A DNA stretch of 64,000 nucleotides from Burkholderiaceae bacterium (GCA_947448625.1 CANFOT010000005.1:42568-106567); one strand, 5' to 3'; positions 19,150-29,876 are shown, numbered from the stretch's first letter. Made by a program: numbers and translations. The notes: generated by a model from the letters alone, not told the origin.

Positions 19150-20160
19150 TTAAAAAATGAGGAGACTAAGGTAGTAAACCGCCATAGACATCAATGCAGT
19201 CGCAGGAATCGTGAAGATCCAGGCCCAAACGATATTGCCCGCAACACCCCAGCGAACAGCACTGGCACGCTGAGTAGAGCCAACGCCAACAATAGCCCCA
19301 GTGATTGTGTGGGTAGTAGATACCGGAACGCCAAGAGCGGTTGCCATAAATAAGGTAATCGCCCCACCTGTTTCAGCGCAGAAACCACCGACAGGTTTGA
19401 GTTTGGTGAGCTTCTGACCCATCGTCTTAACAATCCGCCAACCACCAAACATCGTACCCATCGCAATTGCAATGTAACAACAAATAATGGTCCAAGTAGG
19501 CGGCATGCTCGCTCCCGCTTCTGCATAACCAGTGATGATCAGCAACAGCCAAATAATACCAATGGTCTTCTGAGCATCATTACCGCCATGACCCAAGCTG
19601 TATGCGCTAGCAGAAACTAGCTGTAGACGTCTAAACCAGCGATCGGTTTTGGAGAGGTTGGCATTGCGACAAACCCAAGCTACCAACAACATCATCAAGG
19701 AGCCCAGCAAGAATCCAACCAAAGGTGAGATGAAAATAAAAGACACGGTCTTGATAATTCCTGACCACACCAAACCATCAACACCAGCCTTAGGCAAAGC
19801 CGCTCCAACGAGGCCGCCAATTAGGGCATGGGAAGAGCTAGAGGGAATGCCGTAATACCAAGTAACCACATTCCAAATAATGGCACCCACGAGGGCTCCA
19901 AAGATCACGTGCAAATCTACTGCACTGGGATGAACGATCCCCTTGCCTACAGTAGCAGCAACGCTGAGATGGAAAATGAAAATCGCTAAGAAGTTGAAGA
20001 AGGCCGCAAATACAACCGCCTGCTGGGGTTTAAGAACCCCGGTAGAGACAACGGTAGCAATCGAGTTAGCAGCATCATGAAATCCATTCATGAAGTCGAA
20101 TGCCAAAGCCAGCGCCACCAAAAGCGCTACCACCCAAAATGCGACTTCTATTGAGGCCAA
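19150..20160 (-). CDS. pit: Inorganic phosphate transporter, Pit family
   Basis: DFMNGFHDAANSIATVVSTGVL, PSSSSHALIGGLVGAAL, SLGHGGNDAQKTIG and VPVSTTHTITGAIVGVG motifs. Confidence 0.93.
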   Translation of the reverse strand: MASIEVAFWVVALLVALALAFDFMNGFHDAANSIATVVSTGVLKPQQAVVFAAFFNFLAIFIFHLSVAATVGKGIVHPSAVDLHVIFGALVGAIIWNVVTWYYGIPSSSSHALIGGLVGAALPKAGVDGLVWSGIIKTVSFIFISPLVGFLLGSLMMLLVAWVCRNANLSKTDRWFRRLQLVSASAYSLGHGGNDAQKTIGIIWLLLIITGYAEAGASMPPTWTIICCYIAIAMGTMFGGWRIVKTMGQKLTKLKPVGGFCAETGGAITLFMATALGVPVSTTHTITGAIVGVGSTQRASAVRWGVAGNIVWAWIFTIPATALMSMAVYYLSLLIF

Positions 20161-20171
20161 CTTATTTAACC

Positions 20172-20819
20172 TTAAGAATTTTCAAGAACGATGCCTTCAA
20201 CCAAATTGGCAACATCCTCACATTTATCGGTAACTTCCTCGAGCAACTCATAAATGCGTTGCAGCTTAATCAGCTCTCGCACTTCAATGTCTTCGCGGAA
20301 TAACTTAGTAATGGCGGTGGAGAGCAAACGATCTGCTCCGGACTCTAGATGGTCGATCTCATCACAAGTCTTCAGGGCTGCCTTTGCAACCTCTGGATCA
20401 GAGATGTCTTTTAGCATGCCCACAGCGTTTCTCATACCAATACAACATTGATTGCAGAGCTCAGCCATGTGCAACATCTCATTAGTCATTTGCTTGACGT
20501 TATACAAGTGCATGGCTTCCGTGCCGTTCTGAATCAAGTCAGCAACGTCATCCATCGTATTGATGAGGTCAAAAATCTGGTCGCGATCAATCGGCGTAAT
20601 AAATGTCTTGTGGAGGCGACGATGCACTTCTTTCACAACATCATCGCAAGCGTGTTCTGCGCTATCCACGTCTTGCGTGTATTTCGCACGCAACGCTTCA
20701 TCGTTGTAATGCTCGATGAATTTCAGAAAAGATTCGGATGCCGCAACAATATGCGCTGCATGCTCATTGAACAATTCAAAGAAATTGCCATCGTGAGGCA
20801 TTAACTTACTGAAGAACAT
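20172..20819 (-). CDS. DUF47 (PhoU-like) Pit accessory protein
   Basis: EHACDDVVKEVHRRLHKTFITPIDRDQIFDLINTMDDVADLI; adjacent to pit. Confidence 0.9.
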   Translation of the reverse strand: MFFSKLMPHDGNFFELFNEHAAHIVAASESFLKFIEHYNDEALRAKYTQDVDSAEHACDDVVKEVHRRLHKTFITPIDRDQIFDLINTMDDVADLIQNGTEAMHLYNVKQMTNEMLHMAELCNQCCIGMRNAVGMLKDISDPEVAKAALKTCDEIDHLESGADRLLSTAITKLFREDIEVRELIKLQRIYELLEEVTDKCEDVANLVEGIVLENS

Positions 20820-20886
20820 AATTCACGATCCTTTAGGAACAAAAAGTTGCGAGATTGGCTAACTTGTCGACATTCTAAACAATGCC

Positions 20887-21081
20887 TTAATTCGATACGG
20901 GAAATCCGGCATCTGTTATAAGCTCTGCGGCCAATTCAGGGGAGAGGGTTGTTTCGAGGGTGACAAGTTGAGCTGCCAGGTCAGCCTGTACTTGAGCATG
21001 GGGGTCTTGAGCTTGCACCGCCCGTGTAACCGCATTAATACAGCCACCACAAGTCATTCCTGAAACCTTGAGCGTAAACAT
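20887..21081 (-). CDS. Heavy-metal-associated (HMA) domain protein, CopZ-like copper chaperone
   Basis: 64 aa with GMTCGGCINAVTRAV metal-binding motif. Confidence 0.85.
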   Translation of the reverse strand: MFTLKVSGMTCGGCINAVTRAVQAQDPHAQVQADLAAQLVTLETTLSPELAAELITDAGFPVSN

Positions 21082-21157
21082 GACTGCCCCCTTATTTAAC
21101 TGTCAAAATAGTGCTTGTTGATGGCTTTTTTCCACCCTACGGTAGATTATCTTCCAT

Positions 21158-23455
21158 ATGACCCCCCAAAAATCGACTAATTCCGAGTTTTTTACCTTAG
21201 ATATAGGCGGAATGACCTGCGCCTCATGCGTCAGCCGGGTAGAAAAAGCCTTAGACAAAATTCCTGGGGTTGAGGCGGCCACCGTCAATTTAGCCACTGA
21301 GCAAGCACGCGTTCGTATAAAGCGGGGCTCCTCTAACCTAGCGGACATCATTGCCTTAGTTAAAAAAACGGGTTACGAGGCCAAAGAAAGTTCTATTCAC
21401 AGCCACATAGACAAGAATTCCGCCAAGTCTTTTTGGGCTGCAGATGGCCTAGGCCGGGTCATTCTTAGCTTCTTACTTTCCGCCCCACTCTTTTTACCGA
21501 TGCTCCTCATGCCTTTTGGCATTCATTGGTCTTTATCGGGTTGGTGGCAATTAGCATTAGCTACACCCGTGCAATTCATATTGGGATGGCGTTTTTACAA
21601 GGCAGGCTATAAATCTTTGGTGGCGGGCGCGGGAAATATGGACCTACTCGTTGCCCTGGGCACAAGTGCTGCCTACGGACTAAGCCTTTACATCCTCCTG
21701 ACCTCAAGTCACGCGCATGAGCTCTACTTTGAGGGATCAGCAGTCATTATTTGCATGGTCTTGTTGGGTAAATGGCTAGAAGCACGTGCAAAGCAACAAA
21801 CCAGCGAAGCGATTCGCGCCCTGCAAAAACTCTGGCCCGAGCATGCCAAGGTTCTGAATGCGAATCTTGAACTCCAGAGTAATACCGGAATGGGTGCGGA
21901 CCAATACCGCGACCTGCCTTTAGATCAAATACTGCCCGGGGATCGTGTTTTGATACTCCCTGGTGAAAGAATCCCAGTAGATGGCGTCATTATTTTAGGC
22001 AGCAGTCATATTGACGAATCCCTGCTCACCGGCGAAAGCGAGCCCGTTAAAAAAGCAGTGGATTCGAAAGTGATTGGTGGCGCCCTAAATGGTGAGGGCG
22101 TGCTTGTAGTAATTGCTCAAGCAGTTGGTGTTGAAAGCGTGCTCTCGCAAATCATTAACTTAGTCGAAGAAGCCCAAACTCAAAAAGCGCCTATTCAAAA
22201 ATTAGTGGATCAGGTAAGCGCTATTTTTGTGCCCACCGTCATTGTTCTTGCAATCATTACCGGCATAGGCAACTGGCTTTACTTTGACTCAATATCTACC
22301 GCCATATTGCGGGCCGTCTCCGTCCTAGTTATTGCCTGTCCTTGTGCGCTCGGCTTAGCCACACCAGCCGCAATCATGGCCGGCACTGGAATAGCTGCAC
22401 GCTTTGGCATTCTGATCAAGGATCCACAAGTGCTGGAGCTGGCGCATAGACTCAATATCGTTGCTTTTGACAAGACCGGCACACTAACCATTGGCAAACC
22501 ACGGATGCTTGCCCTCGTCCCATTAAATGCCTCAGATAGCGATACCGATCAAATTCTTGCAACTGCTGCAGGCCTGCAACTGGGAAGTGAGCACCCTCTG
22601 GCCATAGCCTTGATTGATGCGGCCAAAGAAAAGGGTATTACACCCATCCCCACTTCAGGCAGCAAAGGGTTGCCTGGTATTGGCATTGAAGGGACCCCAA
22701 GTACCGGCTCCTTTGCAGGCCAAACCCTCCGTTTGCAAAGTGTGGTCTCACTCGAGGGCAGCAATCAATACGCTACTATTTTGGCGGGAGCACAGGCTTA
22801 TTTTGAACAAGGTCAAACTGTTTCTGTATTGATGAACTTTGATGGTGAAGGTAGCGATGGCAGTAAAACAACATCGCCAATTGCATTGATTGCCTTTGGT
22901 GATGAACTGAAGTCGAATGCCAAACCAGCAGTCGATGCACTACATGCATTACATATTCGGACGGTAATGCTCTCTGGCGATAATTTGGCTGCCGCAACCC
23001 GCGTAGGAAAAACGATCGGTATTGATGAAGTCTTTGCTCAGATCATGCCTAGCAATAAAGCAGAAATTATTCAAAAACTGCAAACCCCAATTGAAGGTAA
23101 GAAACATTTTGTAGCGATGGTTGGCGATGGCGTCAACGACGCGCCAGCATTAGCGATGGCAGATGTTGGTATGGCGATGTCTACTGGCACTGATGTAGCA
23201 ATGCAAGCCGCAGGCATTACCTTAATGCGAGGCGATCCCACTTTAGTCGCGGATGCGATTGACGTCTCCAAGAAAACTTGGAACAAGATTCGTCAAAATT
23301 TATTTTGGGCGTTTGCATTTAATACGATTGGTATACCGATGGCAGCATTGGGTTATTTGTCACCGATGCTGGCTGGGAGCGCAATGGCACTATCTAGCTT
23401 TTGCGTATTAAGTAATGCCCTACTCTTGAAGCGCTGGCGCCCTACGCACACTTAA
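21158..23455 (+). CDS. copA: Copper-translocating P1B-type ATPase
   Basis: GMTCASCVSRVEKAL HMA domain, CPCALGLATPAAIMAGTG, DKTGTLTIGKP and GDGVNDAPALAMADVGMAM. Confidence 0.93.
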   Translation: MTPQKSTNSEFFTLDIGGMTCASCVSRVEKALDKIPGVEAATVNLATEQARVRIKRGSSNLADIIALVKKTGYEAKESSIHSHIDKNSAKSFWAADGLGRVILSFLLSAPLFLPMLLMPFGIHWSLSGWWQLALATPVQFILGWRFYKAGYKSLVAGAGNMDLLVALGTSAAYGLSLYILLTSSHAHELYFEGSAVIICMVLLGKWLEARAKQQTSEAIRALQKLWPEHAKVLNANLELQSNTGMGADQYRDLPLDQILPGDRVLILPGERIPVDGVIILGSSHIDESLLTGESEPVKKAVDSKVIGGALNGEGVLVVIAQAVGVESVLSQIINLVEEAQTQKAPIQKLVDQVSAIFVPTVIVLAIITGIGNWLYFDSISTAILRAVSVLVIACPCALGLATPAAIMAGTGIAARFGILIKDPQVLELAHRLNIVAFDKTGTLTIGKPRMLALVPLNASDSDTDQILATAAGLQLGSEHPLAIALIDAAKEKGITPIPTSGSKGLPGIGIEGTPSTGSFAGQTLRLQSVVSLEGSNQYATILAGAQAYFEQGQTVSVLMNFDGEGSDGSKTTSPIALIAFGDELKSNAKPAVDALHALHIRTVMLSGDNLAAATRVGKTIGIDEVFAQIMPSNKAEIIQKLQTPIEGKKHFVAMVGDGVNDAPALAMADVGMAMSTGTDVAMQAAGITLMRGDPTLVADAIDVSKKTWNKIRQNLFWAFAFNTIGIPMAALGYLSPMLAGSAMALSSFCVLSNALLLKRWRPTHT

Positions 23456-23456
23456 G

Positions 23457-24263
23457 CTATTTGGGGTTTCTGCGCAGTAACTCAATGTCGCCATAGAGAG
23501 CCCGAGTCTCCGATTTAGTGTTATCAGTATCAGTAAGAAGTGCGATGCCAATGATATTGCCGGGCGACTCACCATAAGCCAGTTTGTAATCTGCCGCCAA
23601 ATCTCGCTCATGTTTGCGCCATTCCCCCAGGCTATCCCAACCAGAGTCCACCACAATCATCTTGACGCGAGAGGTATGTGCGTTATTCAAAACAGTGTTG
23701 ACTGGATTCTTGCCTGACCAGATATACATCACCGTGGCATAAGGCATCTCTTGGCCGCTAATCAAACTAGCCATCTCAAAGGTCAGTTTTTCTTTTAAGG
23801 GGAGCTTAGATTTATTGCCATCAAAGGCTACCAAGATACGGAGCGGCGCATCGTCACGTTGACTATCCGCATTATCTGCTTGCGGCATTGCCCCTACCGC
23901 CTTCCATTCCCATTGAAGCCATAAGTTTTGCGCCGAGCGGGGTCGAAGCTTTACCGCAAGACCGGAGGCTGATGTTTTCGAATTGGCGGAAAGTACGGTG
24001 CGACCCTGATAATTCTCGAGACGGTAAAGCGTGTTCTTTTTATAAGGTGCAATGCGATAGAAATGCCAACCTTCAGGCATACCATCACGCGGCTTCTCAG
24101 CCGAGAACTTCGGTAAATCCTCTTGCGCAGGTAATTGATCGGCATTAAACGCTTGCCCCGACTCATTTTCAATCGAATTCCCGGTCAAGCCGGCACAACC
24201 CACCAAAAAGGTGACCACAAGAATCAAAACTAATAGGGCTCGAAAGTGGTTTTTTGTCAGCAT
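23457..24263 (-). CDS. DUF3047-type lipoprotein
   Basis: MLTKNHFRALLVLILVVTFLVGCAG lipobox; PEGWHFYRIAPYKKNTLYRL...LWLQWEWKAVGAMPQADNADSQRDDAPLRILVAFDG; start trimmed to 24263. Confidence 0.75.
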   Translation of the reverse strand: MLTKNHFRALLVLILVVTFLVGCAGLTGNSIENESGQAFNADQLPAQEDLPKFSAEKPRDGMPEGWHFYRIAPYKKNTLYRLENYQGRTVLSANSKTSASGLAVKLRPRSAQNLWLQWEWKAVGAMPQADNADSQRDDAPLRILVAFDGNKSKLPLKEKLTFEMASLISGQEMPYATVMYIWSGKNPVNTVLNNAHTSRVKMIVVDSGWDSLGEWRKHERDLAADYKLAYGESPGNIIGIALLTDTDNTKSETRALYGDIELLRRNPK

Positions 24264-24311
24264 CTCTTCGATTGTCCCAAAGAATCGGGGGCTTAAGTCT
24301 AAAATCATCAT

Positions 24312-25808
24312 ATGCGCCATCAATCTCCATCAAGCTGGGCCGCCATCAGCATCTGTATTGCCGCAGTAGTGCATTTTGCACTCGGCTTCTCGATTGAGTT
24401 CTCTGTGGATGAAGCTCATTACGCTTTATATGCAAAACATCTCGCTTGGAGTTATTTTGATCACCCGCCACTGGTCGGCTGGATTCAGTGGCCTCTAGTT
24501 ACCCTAACTTCTTCAGAGGGGATCATTCGCTTGGTTCCGGAATTGCTATGGGTGAGCTCTACCTTCCTTGTCTATCAAGTGACTTTAGAAATTCATCGCT
24601 TGATGCAGGGACATAATGCAGGCTACCTCAGCAATACCCTTCCCTCGCCCAAGCTATGTGGGTTCATGGCTATTCTTGCAATCATTGCAGCCCCACTGCC
24701 CCATGTTTTAGCAATTGGTCTTTTGCCTGACACCCTACTTGCACCTTTAAGCCTAGGACTCATGTTGATGGCCTTACGCTGGACCCGAAAGGATCGATTC
24801 TCACTTGCAGACTGGATCCTTACCGGCTTGCTGCTCGGCTTAGCAGGTCTTAGCAAGTACACCGCTGCCTTTACTGCATTTGCTTTGCTATTGGTATTTT
24901 TAGCCTCGCCCAAAAAAGCCTGGATCACTAAAGCTGGTTTCTGGATCGCGGCAGCAATCGCCTTAACAGTAATTAGTCCCGTACTTTACTGGAACTGGAT
25001 CAACGACTGGATCTCATTTAAATATCAAATTGCTCATGGCAGCGGTAGCACTTGGGCATGGCGCAGGGTTGCAGCATTTACGGGCATTCAGATTGCGTGC
25101 TTCGGACCGCTCCTACTTTTAGGCGCCTATCTATTTATCAAGAATTGCTTGCACTCACAGAAGTTCGTTCTCATTGCTTTGTTGAGCTTCTTTGCAATCC
25201 CATTCGCAATTTTTGCTGCGCTATCAGGAGGCGGCAGCCTACCCCACTGGACCACTCCCGCTTGGTTTTGTCTTGCGCCTTTTGCCGGCATTGGCCTGGC
25301 TAAAGCATGGGCCTTGCAATATCGCATGGCAATTCGCGCCCTACTTATTGGACAGCTATTGATTTGCTTGCTGGGTTTTGGATTTGTTTTGGCTGGGGGC
25401 ATCAATACAGCAGCCATTAAATCCAACCCAATCGCCGATCTCTACGGCTGGAAACTCGCTGGCCAAAAAGCAGCCCAGTTGGCCGAGGCCACTAAATCAA
25501 ACGGTATCGCAGTGCAAAACTGGACTCTGGGCAGTAGAGTAGCTTGGTATGCCAGCCCCCTACCTATCTTCATTTTGGATGAGCGACAAGATCAATTCGA
25601 TCTCTGGTTTGGGCGATTACCGGCGGGTGCAAGCGTCCTACTCATTAACTGGTCCGGAATGGCTTTCAAGCCACCGGTCGGGGGCAATCTGTCTTTTGAG
25701 CTGTGTGAACCTCTAGATAGCCTAGAAATAATCCGATTTGGGCGGGTTTTATCGAAATTTGACTATAGCCTCTGTCGCAACTGGCAAGATGCTGGGTTAG
25801 CACGTTAA
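24312..25808 (+). CDS. Glycosyltransferase family 39 (ArnT/PMT-like) membrane protein
   Basis: 498 aa polytopic; VDEAHYALYAKHLAWSYFDHPPLVGWIQWP motif typical of PMT_2 family. Confidence 0.85.
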   Translation: MRHQSPSSWAAISICIAAVVHFALGFSIEFSVDEAHYALYAKHLAWSYFDHPPLVGWIQWPLVTLTSSEGIIRLVPELLWVSSTFLVYQVTLEIHRLMQGHNAGYLSNTLPSPKLCGFMAILAIIAAPLPHVLAIGLLPDTLLAPLSLGLMLMALRWTRKDRFSLADWILTGLLLGLAGLSKYTAAFTAFALLLVFLASPKKAWITKAGFWIAAAIALTVISPVLYWNWINDWISFKYQIAHGSGSTWAWRRVAAFTGIQIACFGPLLLLGAYLFIKNCLHSQKFVLIALLSFFAIPFAIFAALSGGGSLPHWTTPAWFCLAPFAGIGLAKAWALQYRMAIRALLIGQLLICLLGFGFVLAGGINTAAIKSNPIADLYGWKLAGQKAAQLAEATKSNGIAVQNWTLGSRVAWYASPLPIFILDERQDQFDLWFGRLPAGASVLLINWSGMAFKPPVGGNLSFELCEPLDSLEIIRFGRVLSKFDYSLCRNWQDAGLAR

Positions 25809-25868
25809 TTCCTTAAATTTAAGACCATTTCAGGACCCTTCGGCGCTCAAGGCATTATCCTTACGCCT

Positions 25869-26912
25869 ATGAGTTCACAACCCCAAGCCACCCCAAAAGC
25901 CACATCTGGGTGGAAAGCAATCCTCAAGCGGGCCTGGCCCACTATTCGCATTTTGCTATCTGTCGGCCTTCTGTGGAAAGCAAGCAGCGGAATCGATTGG
26001 CATGCACTTTTAGATTCAGGAATTCAAATGCAGCCCTGGTGGTTTATGGCTGCGGTCCTAACCATGTTGAGCGCCTTTATTTGTGGCGGATTGCGCTGGG
26101 GATTTTTGATGCGCAAGGTCGGCTTTCACGGAAGTCTCACAAAATTTGTGGTCCTCTACTTTGCTGGTGGACTGATTAACCAAGGCTTGCCAAGTACGCT
26201 TGGCGGAGATAGCTATCGTGCCATTACAGCAACCCATTTAAATGGCAGCGGCAAATTAACCGAAGCAAAGGAGCTCGATGAAGAACTTCATCACTCAGTT
26301 GACTTGGAGCATGCCGCCCCCAAACTGCGCCTGAGTTTTTCAATGGTTTTGGTAGACCGCCTCCTTGGTTTAGCGGGAAATAATTTACTGGGCGGACTCG
26401 GTCTGATTCTAGGTGGTGCAACTTTAGCTGCCTGGGGAACAGACTTGGGTTACGGCGTCACTGGCATCATGGTTGTAGCGGGTTTATTTATCGCTGCAAT
26501 TTTGGCCTGGGGTCCTAGCTGCAATCTCTTGCAAAAATTATTGGACCGCCTGCAAATGAACCACGCCCTGCCAGGCATTAAGCTGGCGTTTTCTTGGCCC
26601 ATGAATGTGGCACAGGCTGCATTTGCAATTGGGATTCACTTTCTCACGATCTTGACACTCTTATGTTGTCTAAAGGCGTATGGAGTAGATGCCCCCATTG
26701 AAGCTCTCATGATTGGATTGCCCGCTCTGAGTCTGCTACTGATGCTCCCCATCAGCATCTCCGGCTGGGGCCTGCGAGAGGCCACACTTTCCTCCGTTCT
26801 GGCATTGTGGGGTGTAAGCCCATCCATCACCGTCCTGGCCTCCATTAGCTACGGCGCCATTACAGTCCTATCTGTATTACCTGGCGCTTACTTTTTATTA
26901 AAACGGAAATAA
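25869..26912 (+). CDS. Lysylphosphatidylglycerol synthase TM region/UPF0104 family membrane protein
   Basis: 347 aa polytopic; GGLRWGFLMRKVGF, FAGGLINQGLPSTLGGDSYRAI and LPISISGWGLREAT motifs. Confidence 0.85.
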   Translation: MSSQPQATPKATSGWKAILKRAWPTIRILLSVGLLWKASSGIDWHALLDSGIQMQPWWFMAAVLTMLSAFICGGLRWGFLMRKVGFHGSLTKFVVLYFAGGLINQGLPSTLGGDSYRAITATHLNGSGKLTEAKELDEELHHSVDLEHAAPKLRLSFSMVLVDRLLGLAGNNLLGGLGLILGGATLAAWGTDLGYGVTGIMVVAGLFIAAILAWGPSCNLLQKLLDRLQMNHALPGIKLAFSWPMNVAQAAFAIGIHFLTILTLLCCLKAYGVDAPIEALMIGLPALSLLLMLPISISGWGLREATLSSVLALWGVSPSITVLASISYGAITVLSVLPGAYFLLKRK

Positions 26913-26929
26913 TTCTTTAGAGCCCTACT

Positions 26930-28189
26930 ATGAGCATTAGCGTTAACACCATGCGTGCAATCGACCACTGGGTCGGGGTACCACTCTGCGCAGTAGCAAG
27001 TCCAATAGTTACCTTGGTTGATCGCGTCAAGAATATCTTTACTCGCGACCTAGAAGCCCCACGCAAACTACTCTTCATTGAATTATCGGAAATGGGTAGC
27101 GCCATCTTGGTTGATCCAGCCATGCGCAATGCACAGGCCCGTGGTGCTGAATTATTTTTCCTGATATTCAAAAGTAATCGCGCCAGCCTCTCTTTACTAA
27201 ATACGGTCAAGCCTGAGAATATTTTTACAATTGACTCTTCCAGCCTGGGTGGCTTGATTATAGATACATTTAAATTTTTAATAGTAGCCCGCAAACACCA
27301 GATAGATACCGTAGTTGATTTGGAATTATTCTCCCGATTTACTGCGCTACTCACAGGTCTTTGTGGTGCACGTCGTCGCGTGGGTTATCACATCTTTCAT
27401 GGTGAGGGCTTGTGGCGCGGATTTATGCTAACTCGTAAAGTGCATTACAACCCGCACATCCATATTACGAAGAATTTCCTGTCTCTGATTCATGCGGCAT
27501 TTGCCAAAGAGATTGAAGTGCCATTTAGCAAAATCCATATTGCAGATTCTGAAGTTCACTTAGAGCAAGCAGTAATTGATCCGACAGTCTTGAACAAAGT
27601 GAGCGAGCGCATTGAGAAACTTGCCGCAGATGCCAGCATTGCATTTAAGCAAGGTCAGCAACGCCTCATTTTGGTAAATCCCAATGCCAGCGACTTATTG
27701 CCGCAAAGACGTTGGGCGCAGCAGCGCTTTTCTGAGCTCATTCAAGGATTAAACCAACGCTATCCAAACGATCTCATCCTCATCACTGGCTCCCCCGCTG
27801 AATTTCAGTATGTTGAAAAGGTGCGTGTAGTTGCCAATGTTAATAATGCCCTGAACTTTGCGGGCCAAGTTAGCTTCGCAGAACTGCCGCCGCTCTACAC
27901 GCTATCTGATGTCATGGTAACCAACGATTCTGGTCCCGGCCACTTCTCTGCTGTTACTCCATTGCGTACAGTCGTCCTATTCGGACCAGAAACCCCGGCA
28001 CTCTATGGATCGGTTGGTAAGTCAATTTCGATTACAGCCAATTTAGCATGCTCTCCCTGTGTCAGCGCAGCCAATCATCGCAAGACACCATGTCACGACA
28101 ATGTCTGCATGCAGGCCATTACTGTTGCGCAAGTACTAGAGAAGATGGTGCATCAGCTAAATGAAGCCGATCAAGAGCGGGCACGATAA
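26930..28189 (+). CDS. Glycosyltransferase family 9 (heptosyltransferase-like)
   Basis: LLFIELSEMGSAILVDPAM, LVNPNASDLLPQRRWAQQRFSELI and VTNDSGPGHFSAVTPLRTVVLFGPETPALYGS. Confidence 0.85.
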   Translation: MSISVNTMRAIDHWVGVPLCAVASPIVTLVDRVKNIFTRDLEAPRKLLFIELSEMGSAILVDPAMRNAQARGAELFFLIFKSNRASLSLLNTVKPENIFTIDSSSLGGLIIDTFKFLIVARKHQIDTVVDLELFSRFTALLTGLCGARRRVGYHIFHGEGLWRGFMLTRKVHYNPHIHITKNFLSLIHAAFAKEIEVPFSKIHIADSEVHLEQAVIDPTVLNKVSERIEKLAADASIAFKQGQQRLILVNPNASDLLPQRRWAQQRFSELIQGLNQRYPNDLILITGSPAEFQYVEKVRVVANVNNALNFAGQVSFAELPPLYTLSDVMVTNDSGPGHFSAVTPLRTVVLFGPETPALYGSVGKSISITANLACSPCVSAANHRKTPCHDNVCMQAITVAQVLEKMVHQLNEADQERAR

Positions 28190-28194
28190 TTCGC

Positions 28195-28992
28195 ATGATT
28201 GAGCAGCGCAAATCGGTTTTAGCAATTGCATCTTTTTGGACCTGGTGTATTCCGCTTTTACCACTGGGGCTAGCAATTGCTATTTACTATGCCGAATTAC
28301 AAACCTCGACATTTTTATTCATCAATCGATATACCCAGCTTCTTCCAGACACCTTATGGACTTGGCTTACTTTCATAGGTAATGGCTGGGGTATCTTTGC
28401 ACTTTGCTTCCCTCTTTTGTTGTTGGCACCCCGATTACTGAGCGCCGGCCTTTTAGCCTCACTCATTGGTGGCGCGTTTAGCCAAATCATTAAACCTTTT
28501 TTAGACTTCCCTCGCCCTGCTGGGGTATTAGCTCTGGAAGATTTCTATCGCATTGGCGAGCCCTTGCTGCATAGGGCCATGCCCTCCGGCCACACACTCA
28601 CAGCTTTTGCGGTCGCTTCTGGAATTTACTTTGCAAGTGATCGAGAAAAAAGATCGTCTTTGTGGTGGGTCTTCATCATTGCCGGCTTTGCAGGCATCTC
28701 ACGCAACGCACTTGGCGCTCACTGGTTTACCGATGTACTGGCAGGCTGCGCTATTGGACTGTGGTCGGGGATGCTTGGTGCTGTAGTAGCTCAATTCATT
28801 CCGGATACCCAGCTAGCACCTAATAAAATTGGCCCCCGCTTGCTTGCATTCGGAGGTCTCGTGACAATCTACGCCCTACTTACACAAACCTTAGACTCCG
28901 AACTGAATCAGTCTTTGCAGTATGCCTGTGTGGCATTAATTAGTATCACCCTGACTTTATTTATTAAAGCGCAAAAACCTAAGGCTATTTAA
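28195..28992 (+). CDS. PAP2-family phosphatase
   Basis: MPSGHTLTAFAVASGIY...RNALGAHWFTDVLAGCAIG PAP2 signature. Confidence 0.88.
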   Translation: MIEQRKSVLAIASFWTWCIPLLPLGLAIAIYYAELQTSTFLFINRYTQLLPDTLWTWLTFIGNGWGIFALCFPLLLLAPRLLSAGLLASLIGGAFSQIIKPFLDFPRPAGVLALEDFYRIGEPLLHRAMPSGHTLTAFAVASGIYFASDREKRSSLWWVFIIAGFAGISRNALGAHWFTDVLAGCAIGLWSGMLGAVVAQFIPDTQLAPNKIGPRLLAFGGLVTIYALLTQTLDSELNQSLQYACVALISITLTLFIKAQKPKAI

Positions 28993-28994
28993 AG

Positions 28995-29861
28995 ATGTTT
29001 AGTTATCGCCATGCTTTTCATGCAGGTAGTCATGCTGACATCCTGAAGCATCTCGTATTGATTCATCTAGTTGACTACCTACAAGAAAAACCGGGTGCCC
29101 TGACTATTGTTGACACGCATGCTGGCGCTGGAATTTACAGTCTAGTAGATGGCTTTGCTACAGTCAGCAAAGAGGCGGACCAAGGAATTGATCGCTTAGC
29201 TACATTTGCCAAGAATAACCCTGTAAGCTCAGGGATTGCCAATTACCTCGATTGCATTCGCGTAGAGAATGCTGAGGATGACATCACGGTCTACCCAGGA
29301 TCCCCATTTATTTTGGCGCACTTACTCAGAACGCAGGATCGCCTGAAGCTCTTTGAGCTACATCCTAAGGAGATTGATATCTTGCGCCATAACATCGGCG
29401 AACTTAGGCAGTCGAAGCAAATCGACATTTATGCAGAGGACAGCTTTGCAAGGTTGAAGGGGTTAATGCCGCCACCCAGCAGACGTGGGCTGGTATTGAT
29501 TGACCCCTCTTATGAAGATAAGCAAGACTACCGATATCTCGAAACCGCTATGGAGGAAGCGCTACACCGCTTTGCTACCGGGTGTTATGCAATCTGGTAT
29601 CCATGTCTCTCCAGAAGAGAATCAGCCGCCCTACCGGATCATATGAAAAAGATTGCAGCGGCCCATAAGCGCTCTTGGCTACATGTTGAACTTCGAGTTG
29701 AAAACGCACCTAAAGAGCGTCGGCTTCAGGCCAGTGGCATGTTTGTCATAAATCCACCCTGGACCCTAGAAAAACAGCTAGCCGAAAGTCTACCCATTCT
29801 CGTTAAAGCGCTGGGGCAAGATAGTGGCGCTGGATTTGTATTAAAGAGCTTTGAGGCTTAA
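28995..29861 (+). CDS. rlmJ: 23S rRNA (adenine(2030)-N(6))-methyltransferase
   Basis: MFSYRHAFHAGSHADILKHLVL start and LVLIDPSYEDKQDY catalytic motif. Confidence 0.93.
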   Translation: MFSYRHAFHAGSHADILKHLVLIHLVDYLQEKPGALTIVDTHAGAGIYSLVDGFATVSKEADQGIDRLATFAKNNPVSSGIANYLDCIRVENAEDDITVYPGSPFILAHLLRTQDRLKLFELHPKEIDILRHNIGELRQSKQIDIYAEDSFARLKGLMPPPSRRGLVLIDPSYEDKQDYRYLETAMEEALHRFATGCYAIWYPCLSRRESAALPDHMKKIAAAHKRSWLHVELRVENAPKERRLQASGMFVINPPWTLEKQLAESLPILVKALGQDSGAGFVLKSFEA

Positions 29862-29876
29862 AACTTTAGGGTCTTT

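Noticed and set aside
21082-21157. Possible copper-responsive (CueR-like) operator between copZ-like gene and copA, including CTACGGTAG
   Set aside because: No good match to the CueR box and no regulator gene adjacent; the short palindrome alone is weak evidence.
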